Source: Cloacimonetes bacterium UBA5284 (GTDB lineage: Bacteria; Cloacimonadota; Cloacimonadia; Cloacimonadales; Cloacimonadaceae). Taken from it: 45,921 nucleotides of DNA. The position numbers and the translations under genes are program-made. Where the stretch lies: NCBI GenBank assembly GCA_002410505.1, contig DHSO01000039.1:1-45921 (forward strand), in the 5' to 3' direction. The notes beneath the pieces are model-generated. The model worked only from the letters and a program-made list of their open reading frames with translations. It made no database searches and was not told the DNA's origin. Of the stretch, positions 32,803 to 43,100 are shown piece by piece. Numbering within the stretch: the first letter of the stretch is position 1; each line of letters opens with the position of its first letter.

Positions 32803-34434
32803 TTGGATAAACGCACTATTACTGCTCTACTGATGATGCTGGTACTTTACCTGCTTTTCGATCACTTTGTATGGAAACCGCAACGTGACAATGCCAGACA
32901 AGCCATCCAAAGCGAGGAAGTGGTGCCAGAAAGCCCAATCAGCAACGCTCCGGACAGCCTGTCTGCAGCAGCTTTGCCGACCGTTAACGCTGATAGCCTG
33001 TTTTCTTCAAGCACCGAAGCTCAGTCTATCACACTGGAAAACGAAAACATCATAGTAAAATTCAATAGTCGCGGAGCAGTAATCAATTCCATAGAGCTCA
33101 AACATTTTGATTTTGGCCCCGAACTAAAAGTAGACCTTATCCCGGAGCAAGCTCAGATTTTGAATAGCATCGTGTATAGCGGTGGAGAAAGCATCGATCT
33201 CAGCACGCATAACTTCATTCATGAAGTAGATTCCACCTCAAATTCGGTCACATTCAGCTTACAAGGTCAAAATGACGCTATCATCCAAAGAAGCTACCGT
33301 CTGGACGATCAATACGGGATCCATACGGACATCAGCGTCAATGGAATGGGCAGTGTTAACGGCGTGAGACTGGACCTCTTAGCCGGTATAGCGGATAGTG
33401 AGAACAATACCAAATCCAAGGCTCAGGATTACCGCTTCTATCTGCATGCCGACAACGATATCCTGAACATCAAGCTTTCCAAGCTCGGCAAAAACCAGCC
33501 TCAGGGCAGTTATAGCAGCTTTGCCTGGGCAGCTGTTCGCAGCAAATATTTTACCATAGCCATCAAAGAAAACGAACCCCCGCTGAGCAAAAGCTTCAGC
33601 GCTGCTCTGAATGAAAACACAGGCAATCCGGGTTTTGCAATCGACAGTTTTACCCAGGATGCCAAGGCGAGCTGGCAACAGAGTTTTGTGCTATATGCCG
33701 GTCCTGCTGATGCCAATATCCTGAATACATATGGCAGACAGATGGAAGAAATTGCCGAACGCGGAGCTAAATGGTTGCGCTGGCTGACCAATATCTTTGC
33801 CTGGTTTTTGAGCTGGCTGCATGGCTACATCAAGAATTACGGCGTAGTTCTGATCATCCTGGCTCTGGTGCTGAAGGTGCTCTTGCACCCGCTTACCCAC
33901 AAAAGTATGCAGGCATCGTTGAAGATGCAGAAGATTCAACCGCAGATGCAATATCTGCAAAAGAAGTATAAGGATGATCCCAAAACTTTGCAACTGGAGA
34001 TGAGTAAACTCTACAAAGAAGCGGGTGCAAATCCCTTATCCGGATGTCTGCCCCTGCTTCTCCAGATGCCCATCTTTATCTCTCTTTACAATGTGTTACG
34101 CTATTCTCTGGATATGCGTAACGCAGGTTTTGTCCTATGGTTAAAGGATCTCTCTGAGCCGGATCCCTATCTGATACTTCCCATCATCATGGGTATCTTT
34201 ATGGTAATCCAATCCCTAATGATGAAGCCCCCCAAGGGGAACCCGGATGAAATGGACGACAAGCAAAAGGCAGCGCAATCTTCCCAAAAGATGATGACTT
34301 GGATGATGCCGATCATGATGTTTTTCATCTTCCGCAATATGCCTGCAGGCTTGGTTCTATACTGGACAGTGTTCAATATCTTCTCGGTTATCCAGCAGTA
34401 TTATCTGCTAAAACACAACAGAAATAAGGAATAG
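32803..34434 (+). CDS. yidC: Membrane protein insertase YidC
   Basis: YidC inserts proteins into the inner membrane, with or without SecYEG. The 543-residue protein is the Gram-negative form: an N-terminal helix (about 7-24), a large periplasmic beta-supersandwich domain (about 75-320) and the conserved 60KD_IMP core with five helices (about 345-535), including HPLTHKSMQASLKMQKIQPQ, the C1 cytoplasmic coiled hairpin, GCLPLLLQMPIFISLYNVLR and MPAGLVLYWTVFNIFSVIQQ. The start is TTG 32803 behind AAGGAG. The conserved Arg of the core groove is not obvious at its usual place. Confidence 0.96.
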   Translation: MDKRTITALLMMLVLYLLFDHFVWKPQRDNARQAIQSEEVVPESPISNAPDSLSAAALPTVNADSLFSSSTEAQSITLENENIIVKFNSRGAVINSIELKHFDFGPELKVDLIPEQAQILNSIVYSGGESIDLSTHNFIHEVDSTSNSVTFSLQGQNDAIIQRSYRLDDQYGIHTDISVNGMGSVNGVRLDLLAGIADSENNTKSKAQDYRFYLHADNDILNIKLSKLGKNQPQGSYSSFAWAAVRSKYFTIAIKENEPPLSKSFSAALNENTGNPGFAIDSFTQDAKASWQQSFVLYAGPADANILNTYGRQMEEIAERGAKWLRWLTNIFAWFLSWLHGYIKNYGVVLIILALVLKVLLHPLTHKSMQASLKMQKIQPQMQYLQKKYKDDPKTLQLEMSKLYKEAGANPLSGCLPLLLQMPIFISLYNVLRYSLDMRNAGFVLWLKDLSEPDPYLILPIIMGIFMVIQSLMMKPPKGNPDEMDDKQKAAQSSQKMMTWMMPIMMFFIFRNMPAGLVLYWTVFNIFSVIQQYYLLKHNRNKE

Positions 34435-34438
34435 TTTC

Positions 34439-35323
34439 ATGAACACAATCGATAAAAGCGGTGTCTCCGTGGAAGAGATCATCCGCACTTTTCGCCGTGA
34501 ACACAATATAAAAGATCACGAGTTGAAATACGAGATTTTGAAAAGACCCAGCAAGGGGTTCTTTGGCTTGTTTGCAAATAAAGTAGCCCTGGTACGCTTT
34601 CAATTGCCCGAAAATGAAGATAGAATAAGGCTCTTCACTGAATCACTACTCGGCAAGATGGGCATCAGCTTTGGCACCATCCATAGCAAAAAAGAGGGAA
34701 AGACTTTGTTTTTAACCGTGGACGGCATCGTGGAAACCGGCTTCATCATCGGAAAAAACGGATCCATGCTGGAAACCATCCAATACCTCATCAATCGCGT
34801 CTTTGAAGGTGATCGCCAAATAGAGCGCATCTATCTGGATACTGATGGCTACCGCCAGCGTCGCGAAGACCAATACCTCAACAAATTTCTACCGCGCATC
34901 AACAAGATCAAGACCAGCGGTAACACTTTAACTCTGGAGCCGATGAGCCCCGGTGAACGCCGCATTATCCATCGCCATATCGAAAAAGACAAAGGTCTGA
35001 AAACCTTAACCATCGGTGAAGGCGACAATAAACGGATAGTGGTGTTTTCTTCCAGACTGAAAGAGCATGAAGTTCTGAAGAAAAACAGTAAAGCCAAAGC
35101 AGACGATACCGAAGCAAAACCCGAAGAAAACAAGCCAAAACCTCGTACCAGACGCCCCAGAGCTCCACAAAAGAAACGCGAGGACACAAATGGCGGCGCG
35201 GAGAAAGCAGCCAATCCAGAGACGGAAAATAGCCCCACCGAAGTGAAGAAACGCGCACCTCGTAAGCCAAACTACCGCTATCGAAAGCCTCGCCCCAAAA
35301 CTGATGATGGAGATAAACAGTGA
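34439..35323 (+). CDS. khpB: RNA-binding protein KhpB (Jag)
   Basis: KhpB/Jag binds many small and messenger RNAs and affects cell shape and division in other bacteria. The 294-residue protein has a Jag_N domain (about 1-52; PSKGFFGLF), a KH domain (about 75-150) with the RNA-gripping IIGKNGS loop, and an R3H domain (about 152-210) with GERRIIHRHIE. A long basic, Pro/Lys/Arg-rich tail (about 215-294) is not part of the normal family and could add general RNA binding. It follows yidC by 4 bp, the usual order. The AAGGA site and ATG 34439 fit. Confidence 0.94.
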   Translation: MNTIDKSGVSVEEIIRTFRREHNIKDHELKYEILKRPSKGFFGLFANKVALVRFQLPENEDRIRLFTESLLGKMGISFGTIHSKKEGKTLFLTVDGIVETGFIIGKNGSMLETIQYLINRVFEGDRQIERIYLDTDGYRQRREDQYLNKFLPRINKIKTSGNTLTLEPMSPGERRIIHRHIEKDKGLKTLTIGEGDNKRIVVFSSRLKEHEVLKKNSKAKADDTEAKPEENKPKPRTRRPRAPQKKREDTNGGAEKAANPETENSPTEVKKRAPRKPNYRYRKPRPKTDDGDKQ

Positions 35324-36117
35324 GCAAAGTGTTCAAGGTCCATGCCGGCAATTACTGGTCCGATGGTGGCGCGCTGATGGGCGTATTGCCCTATGCCATC
35401 TGGAAAGACAAGATCAAGACCGACGAGCGCCGGCGCCAAAAAATGGATCTGAATCTGCTTTTGATAGTTAGCGGACAGCGGCGCATACTGGTCGACACAG
35501 GACTGGGAAACAGATTGGACCACAAGCAACGTGAGATCTATCAACCCAGTGAATTTGCCCTGCCAGCCTCCTTGGCGGAATTGGGTTTTGCAGACCGGGA
35601 CATCACAGACGTGATTATGACGCACCTGCATTTCGACCATGCCGGAGGAATCGTAACCGGATTTGGAAATCAAGATGCTCTCACCTTCCCCAAAGCGAAG
35701 TACTGGATCCAAAAAGACGAATGGAAAATAGCTAAAAATCCGGATGGATTGAATAAGGCGGCATATCAGTTTGAGCATCAGTTGGAACTACTGGAAAGCC
35801 ACGGAAATATCGAATTGATCGATGGCGAAGTGGAGATTCATCCCGAGATAAGTTGCGTAAAATGCGGTGGACATACCGTGGGCAGCCAATATGTTCAGAT
35901 TGATAACCCAAATGCTTTCTACATCTACGCTGGAGACATCATCGCCACAAAGTTTCACACTTCTTTGGCCATAACTTCAGCTTATGATGTGTGCCGTCAG
36001 GACACCTTCAAAGCAAAGAAAGAAATTTATGAGCGTTTGAAAGCTCGCAATGGCATTCTCTTACTGGATCACGACACCCGGGAATGGGAAGTGCCGATCA
36101 GTTCTTTAAGGATCTGA
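35320..36117 (+). CDS. MBL-fold metallo-hydrolase
   Basis: The 265-residue protein is a metallo-beta-lactamase-fold hydrolase with all ligands of a di-metal site: MTHLHFDHAGG (HxHxDH), the third-site His in CGGHTVGSQ, Asp in YAGDIIAT and a final His in LLDHD. It resembles the AHL-lactonase/GlxII-like branch, but the substrate cannot be told. The GTG start overlaps the khpB stop by four bases (GTGA), so it is the last gene of the rpmH operon, at the place where mnmE lies in many bacteria. A strong terminator follows. Confidence 0.9.
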   Translation: MSKVFKVHAGNYWSDGGALMGVLPYAIWKDKIKTDERRRQKMDLNLLLIVSGQRRILVDTGLGNRLDHKQREIYQPSEFALPASLAELGFADRDITDVIMTHLHFDHAGGIVTGFGNQDALTFPKAKYWIQKDEWKIAKNPDGLNKAAYQFEHQLELLESHGNIELIDGEVEIHPEISCVKCGGHTVGSQYVQIDNPNAFYIYAGDIIATKFHTSLAITSAYDVCRQDTFKAKKEIYERLKARNGILLLDHDTREWEVPISSLRI

Positions 36118-36143
36118 TTCCAAGCCTTTCAGCTACCTGCTAT

Positions 36144-36175
36144 GAACCCCGGCTGTGATAGGCCGGGGTTCTTTA
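36144..36175 (+). terminator. Terminator of the rpmH-MBL operon
   Basis: GAACCCCGGC (36144-36153) and GCCGGGGTTC (36162-36171) form a perfect 10-bp stem with an eight-base loop, then TTTAT. It lies between converging genes and may serve both, though only the plus strand has the T-run. Confidence 0.85.
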
Positions 36176-36187
36176 TCAGGTCGATTG

Positions 36188-37927
36188 TTACCTATCGTAG
36201 ATAAATGCTGGATTGATGTCTCCATTGCCTAGCTCATACCAATCAGGATATTGATTTCCAGCACTTTCAGCCCAGGGAGCAAATCTGTAGTATGCTTGAC
36301 TGATTTCCTTGTGTTCGATGGGATAGTTCCATTTAACCGGTAAATCCAGTGCCCAGGGCAAATTCGAATTAGTTTTGTAATAACGGTTCTCCACGGGGTT
36401 TGTGCTGTCGTCGTTCTTGCCAAAAAGCTCTGTATCGGCATGAATGGTTGGCGGATAACCGGGCAGATGAATCTCATGACCCTGCTCTCTATTTACCATT
36501 AGATAGGGGTTCCAGAATCCCCAGAAAGGTAGTGTAGAGAGTTCCAGTGGTTCTATCAATGTAAGCTCAAAGCTGATCGGAATCGGCTCGTAGTGAGCTT
36601 GTTCCGGCTGAGTGTTCCAAAATATCCCTCCCCCGGGTACACTCACAAAGTCGTTGGTTGAAGAGATCACTTTCAGGATGCTGTTTGCCCCGGCTTCCAG
36701 GATGGGCATATCGTAAGCTGCTCCGGCAGCAATCCCCGAGTGGGATTGTACATTCGTAACAGGGAAGGGAAATTCTATGGCGAAAGCATTCTGGAAGGTG
36801 GCTCCCACCGCGCTTAGAAGAAAGTTTGCCTTGATGTCCTTGATCTTCATATCCGCGTCCAGTACCTGAGTGATCTGGTAATCCAGAACAAGGTCGTTAA
36901 AATCGTAGTCTCCCTGTTGGGGCCACATATCTTCAAAGGCCAAAGTTCCCCAGCCTGTAGCAGATGAGGGTAATGGATAGCATAGGCTATAGGCACGCAG
37001 TGGATCTTCGGGATATTCATCCAGAGAATCAGCCACACCGTCATCATCAGCATCGTTTTCCGCGAATGGACCGGTAAGCCCCAAAAAGAAATCGTCGCCA
37101 CCGGCTACTTTTACGATGTTTAGGTCCTGAATCCACTCCGGTACTGTTTTCAATGACCAAATATTTGCCCATGCCACCAATAAGCCATCGTCACGAATGG
37201 CAACGTTACCCTGCCCGGCGGCTTCAGCATCCACATACACTCCGGCGGTAGGGGTTTCCAGATTGTCTGTGTCATTGCCCCATGCCACAATGCTACCATC
37301 GCTTTTCCGGGCGATTGAGTGCAGGTTTTGGGCACTGATCTGCACAAAATCGTTACCGGCAGGAATATTGAGTCTATCGTTCCAGGGGCTACCCCAACCT
37401 ACAATGCTGCCATCGGTTTTCAAAGCCAAAGAGAAGGCATCTCCCGCGGCTATGTCGATAAAATTGCCATCGGGGACGTTGCACTGATTTCCGCTGTTGT
37501 CGCCCCAAGCGAGCAAACTGCCATCGGCACGAATAGCCAGAGTGTGATTTTTGCCGGTGCTTATCTGCACAATATCGTTATAAGCTGGAACATTCAGTTG
37601 TCCTTTGTTGTTTTTGCCCCATGCTTCCACTGTGCCATCGCTGCGCAGAGCCACAGCGTGTGATTCACCCGCGGCTATGGCGATAAAATTGTTCCCGGCA
37701 GGTACATTGCCGTTGATATCGTTACTATGCCCCCAAGCCACGAGGCTGCCGTCTTCACGTATAGCCAGGCCCACTCTGAAACCGGCAGCTATCTCTACAA
37801 AATCTTCTCCTGCGGGAATATCTCTGGAAACACTGTTATGAGGAGATCCCCACACAACGATGCTTCCCTGAGCATACAGTGCCAGTGTGATGGAGCATAG
37901 GCTTGCTAAAAACAATATCTTTTTCAT
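36188..37927 (-). CDS. Secreted RCC1-repeat protein with C-terminal LruC domain
   Basis: This 579-residue exported protein starts at ATG 37927 (GGGAGGGGG site) with a signal peptide ending near LYAQG. Residues about 21-285 hold seven RCC1-like repeats of roughly 38 residues, each with a G-S-x-V-A-W-G start and an A-A-G-x-x-H-x-x-A-L core, predicted to close into a seven-bladed propeller. An acidic Ca-binding type DADDDGVADSLDEYPEDP linker follows, then a LruC domain (about 318-579; DMWPQQGDYDFNDLVLDYQI). LruC domains are found in Leptospira and Bacteroidota surface proteins. No sorting domain is seen. The start overlaps the upstream lipoprotein stop by four bases (ATGA). Confidence 0.87.
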   Translation of the reverse strand: MKKILFLASLCSITLALYAQGSIVVWGSPHNSVSRDIPAGEDFVEIAAGFRVGLAIREDGSLVAWGHSNDINGNVPAGNNFIAIAAGESHAVALRSDGTVEAWGKNNKGQLNVPAYNDIVQISTGKNHTLAIRADGSLLAWGDNSGNQCNVPDGNFIDIAAGDAFSLALKTDGSIVGWGSPWNDRLNIPAGNDFVQISAQNLHSIARKSDGSIVAWGNDTDNLETPTAGVYVDAEAAGQGNVAIRDDGLLVAWANIWSLKTVPEWIQDLNIVKVAGGDDFFLGLTGPFAENDADDDGVADSLDEYPEDPLRAYSLCYPLPSSATGWGTLAFEDMWPQQGDYDFNDLVLDYQITQVLDADMKIKDIKANFLLSAVGATFQNAFAIEFPFPVTNVQSHSGIAAGAAYDMPILEAGANSILKVISSTNDFVSVPGGGIFWNTQPEQAHYEPIPISFELTLIEPLELSTLPFWGFWNPYLMVNREQGHEIHLPGYPPTIHADTELFGKNDDSTNPVENRYYKTNSNLPWALDLPVKWNYPIEHKEISQAYYRFAPWAESAGNQYPDWYELGNGDINPAFIYDR

Positions 37928-38301
37928 TTTGCCCCCTCCCAAGCTCCCACTCTGAAGTCATAATACAGAGTACCACCTGATACACTGATGGTTTCTGAGA
38001 TAGATTGATATTCTACCACCACCTCTTTGATGGTTTTGGGTATAACCAAGCTGGTATTGATTCCGGTTTCGGGATTCATCTGAGCTTTGAACAGCAAAGC
38101 GCCACTTGTGGTCTTAATAAATAATGGTATGCGCCAGGATCCTTTGAGATCTACATCCACACTACCCGTCATCTCGTAGTTAAAACTCTGCGGTACCACC
38201 AGATCTTGCATGTCCACTTCAGTCAGCTTCGTTTTAGAATCATCGCACGCGCCAATAAGCATGAATAGCGCGATCAAAGCGAAGATTAAGTTTTTTTGCA
38301 T
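37924..38301 (-). CDS. Small lipoprotein of the RCC1-LruC operon
   Basis: The 125-residue protein has a signal peptide with lipobox LIGAC (Cys about residue 19), preceded by ALIALFM, and a single beta-rich domain with no family I can name (WRIPLFIKTTSGALLFKAQM). ATG 38301 has AGGAG seven bases before it. Its stop overlaps the start of the RCC1-LruC gene. LruC genes in other bacteria are often next to such lipoproteins, so it may anchor or present its neighbour at the outer membrane. That last step is inference. Confidence 0.8.
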   Translation of the reverse strand: MQKNLIFALIALFMLIGACDDSKTKLTEVDMQDLVVPQSFNYEMTGSVDVDLKGSWRIPLFIKTTSGALLFKAQMNPETGINTSLVIPKTIKEVVVEYQSISETISVSGGTLYYDFRVGAWEGAK

Positions 38302-38340
38302 AGCTACTCCTAAAAAACACTTTACCGGTATATAGGGCAA

Positions 38341-38754
38341 TTTATCCGCTTCAACTGAACTGTAAAGCCATCGGAAGCATACCCAATCACATTTTTAAAA
38401 CTGTAAGTTAATTTTAATCTCTGTGTGATTGATGTCAAGTAAAAACATCGATCATACCTTCCGGGTTGAGTGTCCCATGTTGAATTCAGGAGACATCACG
38501 TACTGCCGGTCCATATGAGTGTGATTCTCAGGAAGCAGAATAGCCAAGATCAGCCCCTTATGGAATGCAAAAGCAGGGCAGCAACAACCCATATCGCAGC
38601 ACAATTTCCACAATATGCCAGATAAATAGTCAAAAAGTTCTTGACAACTATTTAGAGTCAGCCATTCTCGGTACGGTATGGTTAAGACTCTATATTACAA
38701 AGCTTTTATAGCCAATGCATGAGCTCAACTAATACGAAATACATATAGGAGTAA
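38341..38754. other. Divergent promoter region, no gene seen
   Basis: About 410 bp lie between the minus-strand lipoprotein and the HTH-M29-like gene. On the minus strand TTGACA (38438-38433) with AAAATT 17 bp on (38415-38410) is a modest promoter candidate for the lipoprotein operon. On the plus strand TTGACA occurs at 38641, and TATATT at 38691; these are 44 bp apart and cannot pair. AGAGTC (38654) and GACTCT (38686) form an inverted pair 26 bp apart, flanking this stretch. Confidence 0.4.
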
Positions 38755-40131
38755 ATGGTGATTATGATCAAAAACATTCAGATAATATCACAACACTCTC
38801 AAGTGATGGAGTTAGCCAACGATCTCAAGTTTGGCATGCTCCGTGCCCTGATCAGTTCAGCGGCAACTTGTCAACAACTGGCGACTGTTCTTGGGGTCAG
38901 TAAGCAAAAGGTACACTACAATCTCAATAAGCTATTGGACGAGGGGTTTATTCAGATTGTGGATGATATGGCAGATAACGGCAAAGAGGTGTACTACAGG
39001 GCCAATGCAAAGAACTATGTTCTGGATTTTGCGTTGGGTGAACACTTAAGTGAAGGCACGATAAACGGACGCGGCGTGATCAAAAGCATCCTGGAAAGCG
39101 AATATAAGCTTCCCCTATCTCTGATTGCAGCTCGCATCTTGAAAGAGTCCCTGAAGTTAAAGGCACGGCAAAAGCTGCTAATCGTTACAGGGAAATACAA
39201 TTTCCCATTGGTAGAGAAGATTCTTACTGAGGCAGCGAGGCTAAACATCCGCACCACTTTGATCTACCAGGATGAGGAGATGATCCGCAGCAAGTTTGAA
39301 GAATTCAGCCTGCCTGCATTCAATGCGGATTACGAGCATTTTAATCGCCTGTTGCGCAGTCATGACGCGTATCTGAATCTTAATGGCGAATCCCGCCACA
39401 TCCCTTTAAAAGACCCTGATAAACTGAAATTGAGACAGTCTCATTTCAGCAAGAGCGCTCAGATCATCAGTGAAAAAAAGATCAGAGTAGCGATGATGCC
39501 CGGTTTGTTGAACGACACGCTGTCTGAGAAAGCCATCGAGAGCGAACTCCAGTTTTGGAAAGCTCTCGACATCAATTACGATAAACTATGTAAGGACACA
39601 ATCCAAATGTGTGAGGAGCTTTCCGTATGCAAATATCTGGATGTGAAGGGCAACGATTCCTCGCTCCGCTTTATGCTGAAGGAGGTGTTTGCTGAAACCG
39701 GATCGTTCACAAACAGCAAATTCCAGGGGCACGTGATCAACTATCCCGGAGGGGAGGTGCTGATGGTGCCTCAGCCCATGTCGATGAATGGCGAGATCCG
39801 CGGAGACGTGGCCTATGCCTTTGGCGAGAAGATCGAAAAGCCTGTGCTGCAGATTAGAAATAACGAGATCAAAACTTATTCTGCCGCTACAAATGAATTG
39901 CTTCTTAGCAAAGCCATCCTCGGCGGTGGCTTGGATGGCAGAAAAATCGCCCTGGTCTGCATTGGCACCAATCCTAACATATCTTTGGGCAATATTGACA
40001 ACTCTTTCAAACAAAAGTCACGCGGGCTTCTTTCCGTTTATTGGGGCGATAACCGTCCTTTTGGCGGAGATGTAGCCGGTACCAACGAATGGTTTATCCA
40101 AATCGAGAAACCCCAATTGATTTTAAACTAA
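38755..40131 (+). CDS. HTH regulator fused to degenerate M29-aminopeptidase-like domain
   Basis: The 458-residue protein starts with a winged helix-turn-helix of the ArsR type (residues about 14-85; QQLATVLGVSKQKVHYNLNK), followed by a region like the M29 (AmpS/AmpT) metallo-aminopeptidases: KLLIVTGKYNFPLVEKIL, then INYPGGEVLMVP with E334, IGTNPNIS and GDNRPFGG. Several M29 metal-ligand positions look replaced: the Glu of the A-E-x-G-I-G-T-N motif (here ALVCIGTN), the His of T-x-H-I-A-x-G (here GLLSVYWG) and the H-x-D near the end (here AGTNEWF). So it is probably a non-catalytic ligand sensor on a DNA-binding domain. Starts at 38755, GTG 38758 or ATG 38764 are all possible; AGGAG lies at 38747-38751. 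The next gene begins 16 bp downstream. Confidence 0.75.
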   Translation: MVIMIKNIQIISQHSQVMELANDLKFGMLRALISSAATCQQLATVLGVSKQKVHYNLNKLLDEGFIQIVDDMADNGKEVYYRANAKNYVLDFALGEHLSEGTINGRGVIKSILESEYKLPLSLIAARILKESLKLKARQKLLIVTGKYNFPLVEKILTEAARLNIRTTLIYQDEEMIRSKFEEFSLPAFNADYEHFNRLLRSHDAYLNLNGESRHIPLKDPDKLKLRQSHFSKSAQIISEKKIRVAMMPGLLNDTLSEKAIESELQFWKALDINYDKLCKDTIQMCEELSVCKYLDVKGNDSSLRFMLKEVFAETGSFTNSKFQGHVINYPGGEVLMVPQPMSMNGEIRGDVAYAFGEKIEKPVLQIRNNEIKTYSAATNELLLSKAILGGGLDGRKIALVCIGTNPNISLGNIDNSFKQKSRGLLSVYWGDNRPFGGDVAGTNEWFIQIEKPQLILN

Positions 40132-40147
40132 AAAGAGGTATAAAAAG

Positions 40148-43100
40148 ATGAAAGCGACTATAGGAATCTTCCTGATTCTGATGTGTAGCACCATATTGAT
40201 GGCGCAATGGCACATTGATGAAGGCTTCGAAGGCATAACAACTATTCCCCAGGGCTGGAGCGTTTTTGACGACGGTGATGGTTTGACATGGCGCAATATG
40301 GAGCACGCCAATGCTCACAGCGGCAGTCGCGCAGCTTTTGCCGATAACTATCTGCCCAACCAGAACGCGGACTGGCTGATTACTCCCCAGATCAACGTAA
40401 ATGTGGGCGACAATCTGGAGTTTTACACACGGTCCTGGTACTCTACCGAGAACCTGCAAGTGTATGTATCAACCACTCAGGCTCAACCCGGTGCCATGAA
40501 CACCCAGCTTTTGAATCTGCAGGATATTGGCACTGACTATGAGCTTGTTGAATTGTCTTTGAACAGCTATGCTGGCATGGATATCTATCTTGGTTTCTTC
40601 TGGGAGTGTACAAACTACGGCATCCTGATAGACGACATCAGGATCGGTCAGGAAATAGCCATCGATCCCGAGCTGAATCTCCCGGAATCTGTAAGCATGT
40701 ATGCCAGTGACACCCTCATCATGGATTTCAGTCAATACATTGTGAGCTCAGATATCAGTATGAGTTCATTGATCGTGGAGCCCAATGCCAACATCGAGGT
40801 TCAGATATCCGGCTTGAACGTGAGCCTCAGTTCAAATGATTTTGTGGGCGATGAAGAGCTTGTTTTCACTCTGAACGACGGATTCTCTGGCCTGATTGCC
40901 GTTGATACGCTCGAGGTTATCGTACTGGAAGACCCCGCGATTGATTTCTACATATCAGCCGTTAGTTCTCCCCGTATGGTTGAGTATCAAAACATCCCGA
41001 TGATCCCGGCTTTTGAAGTGACAAATGGCGGTTGGACGGCATACAATGATTTTATCGCAGTTGATCTGGAAGTGTATTCTTCCACAAACGAATTGCTGCA
41101 CAGCGATGCTTTGGGACAGGTTGTGGATATCCCTCCCGCCGGTAGCGTGAGTTTGAGCATGCCCAACAGCTTTATTCCCACCGATATTGAAGAATTGCGT
41201 TTTGAATTTAGCATCAGTACGGAAGATTCAAACCCGGAAAACAACGGTTATGTGGTTTATACTACTATAATCCACCGCTTCACCAGCGGGGGACCGGACA
41301 CCTTTGGATACCGCTATTTGGACAGCAATGATCCTCTGGGTCCCGAATATGAATGGATAGAGATCAGCGAAACCGGTACATCCTCCATAATGTACGGAGT
41401 ACCCACCTTCTCAGGTGATGACAACTTCAGTGAAGCGCTTCCTCTGGGCTTCAGCTTCCCCTTCTATGGCGTAGATTACAATACCGCTTATGTAGACATT
41501 AATGGCGAAATCCTCCTGGCACCAAACAATTGGCAAACTGATTATCCGGATGAGGGCTGGGACAATGATGGTAATATGTTCAACTACATGTACCCAATTC
41601 CCGGTTACACCCAGATGCCGGCTATGATAGCAGTGTATTGGGACGATCTGGAGGCAGATGAAGGCGTGGGAGACGTGTTCTTTGAAACCTTTGGTAGCGA
41701 GCCAAACCGGTATACAGTAATACAATGGAACGATCTTAGATTCCGTGCCGGCACGGGAGCGGAAGATCTATTGAAGTTTCAAGTGATTCTATACGAAAAC
41801 GGCGAAATAAAAATGCAGTATCACACTGTCGCAACAGGCCAAACTGGAGCCTCTATCCCTCATGATGACGGAGCCAGCTCCACCGTCGCCATCCAGAATC
41901 AAGCCGCCAATACCGGTCTTCCCTACCTCAGAGAGATCGTGCAAAACAACACTTATATGGGCGTGGAACCTGCAGGTAACATGCTGCACGACAATCTGGC
42001 CATTATATTCTATTCGGGTGAGGATGAACAGGAACCCATCATCACTCACAAAGCCAAAGGAAATACTTTCTTCCAGCAACAGGAGCTCATTGCCACCATC
42101 ATAGATATGACCGATCCGATAGAGGCTGAATTGCATTACAACTACGGTGATGGATGGCTTAGCACGGAAGCAGATATTGTTACCGGCAACGAATACTATT
42201 TCAACATCATGAATATGCCTCTGGGTAGCACTGTGGACTACTATTTTGAAGCTAGCGACGGTGCCGGAAACACAGCCACTCTTCCCGCAGACGCCCCCGG
42301 CGAAACCTACTCGTTCAAAGTATTGCCCACTGCCGATGCCAAAGTCTTGATTGCCTACAGCGGTACTCAGGATTACAACCGGATCGAGCTGCCCATCTAT
42401 GAGAACTTGCTTACGGAATTGAACATAGACTATGACATTTACAATTGGGAAGAATACGAAAACTATCAGATCCCGAATTTGTACCAAGGAATCCTGGCCT
42501 ATGCGAATACCGGTTCTGCCCACGAGAAGATGCATTATTTTGCTACTGAACTTAGCAGCTATCTGGACAGCGGCACAGATCAGGAGCCACGAAATCTCTG
42601 GTTCGCCTCAGATGGCCTGGCTTCGTCTCAACACGCGCATCCGAATTCCAGCAGTATCCGCCGCTTGATGAGTGGCTATTTCCGCACATATTATGTCGCC
42701 ACAGGTTTGGGTGGGGGATCAAACGGCCTGGGCGGCCCGGACAGCTTTAGTTACGAAAGCGGAACCATCCTCGCTTTGCCCGGAACTCCGGTTGGAACAG
42801 TGGATTTGGAATATCCCGTTTACGCGAATTCTCCGGATTGCATCTTCCCGAACGATGCTGCCGGCGATCCATACTACGATTCGGTTCCCTATCCCGAAAT
42901 CGGTGCTGAATACATTTATGCTTTTGAAGATGGTCCCATAGGCGGTCAGGCTTATCTTTACCATGGGGTGGCTGCCACCACGGTGGAAACACCCTCTTTC
43001 AAAACCCTATATTTCAGCTTCGATTTCTCTCAATTGACTAATCCCAATCACCGCGCACAGTGGATGGAAGACCTCATGACCTGGTGGAATATAAGCCCCT

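Noticed and set aside
41789..42535. 248-codon minus-strand frame inside the 1086-residue secreted protein
   Set aside because: Antisense shadow with no start site and repetitive hydrophobic composition.
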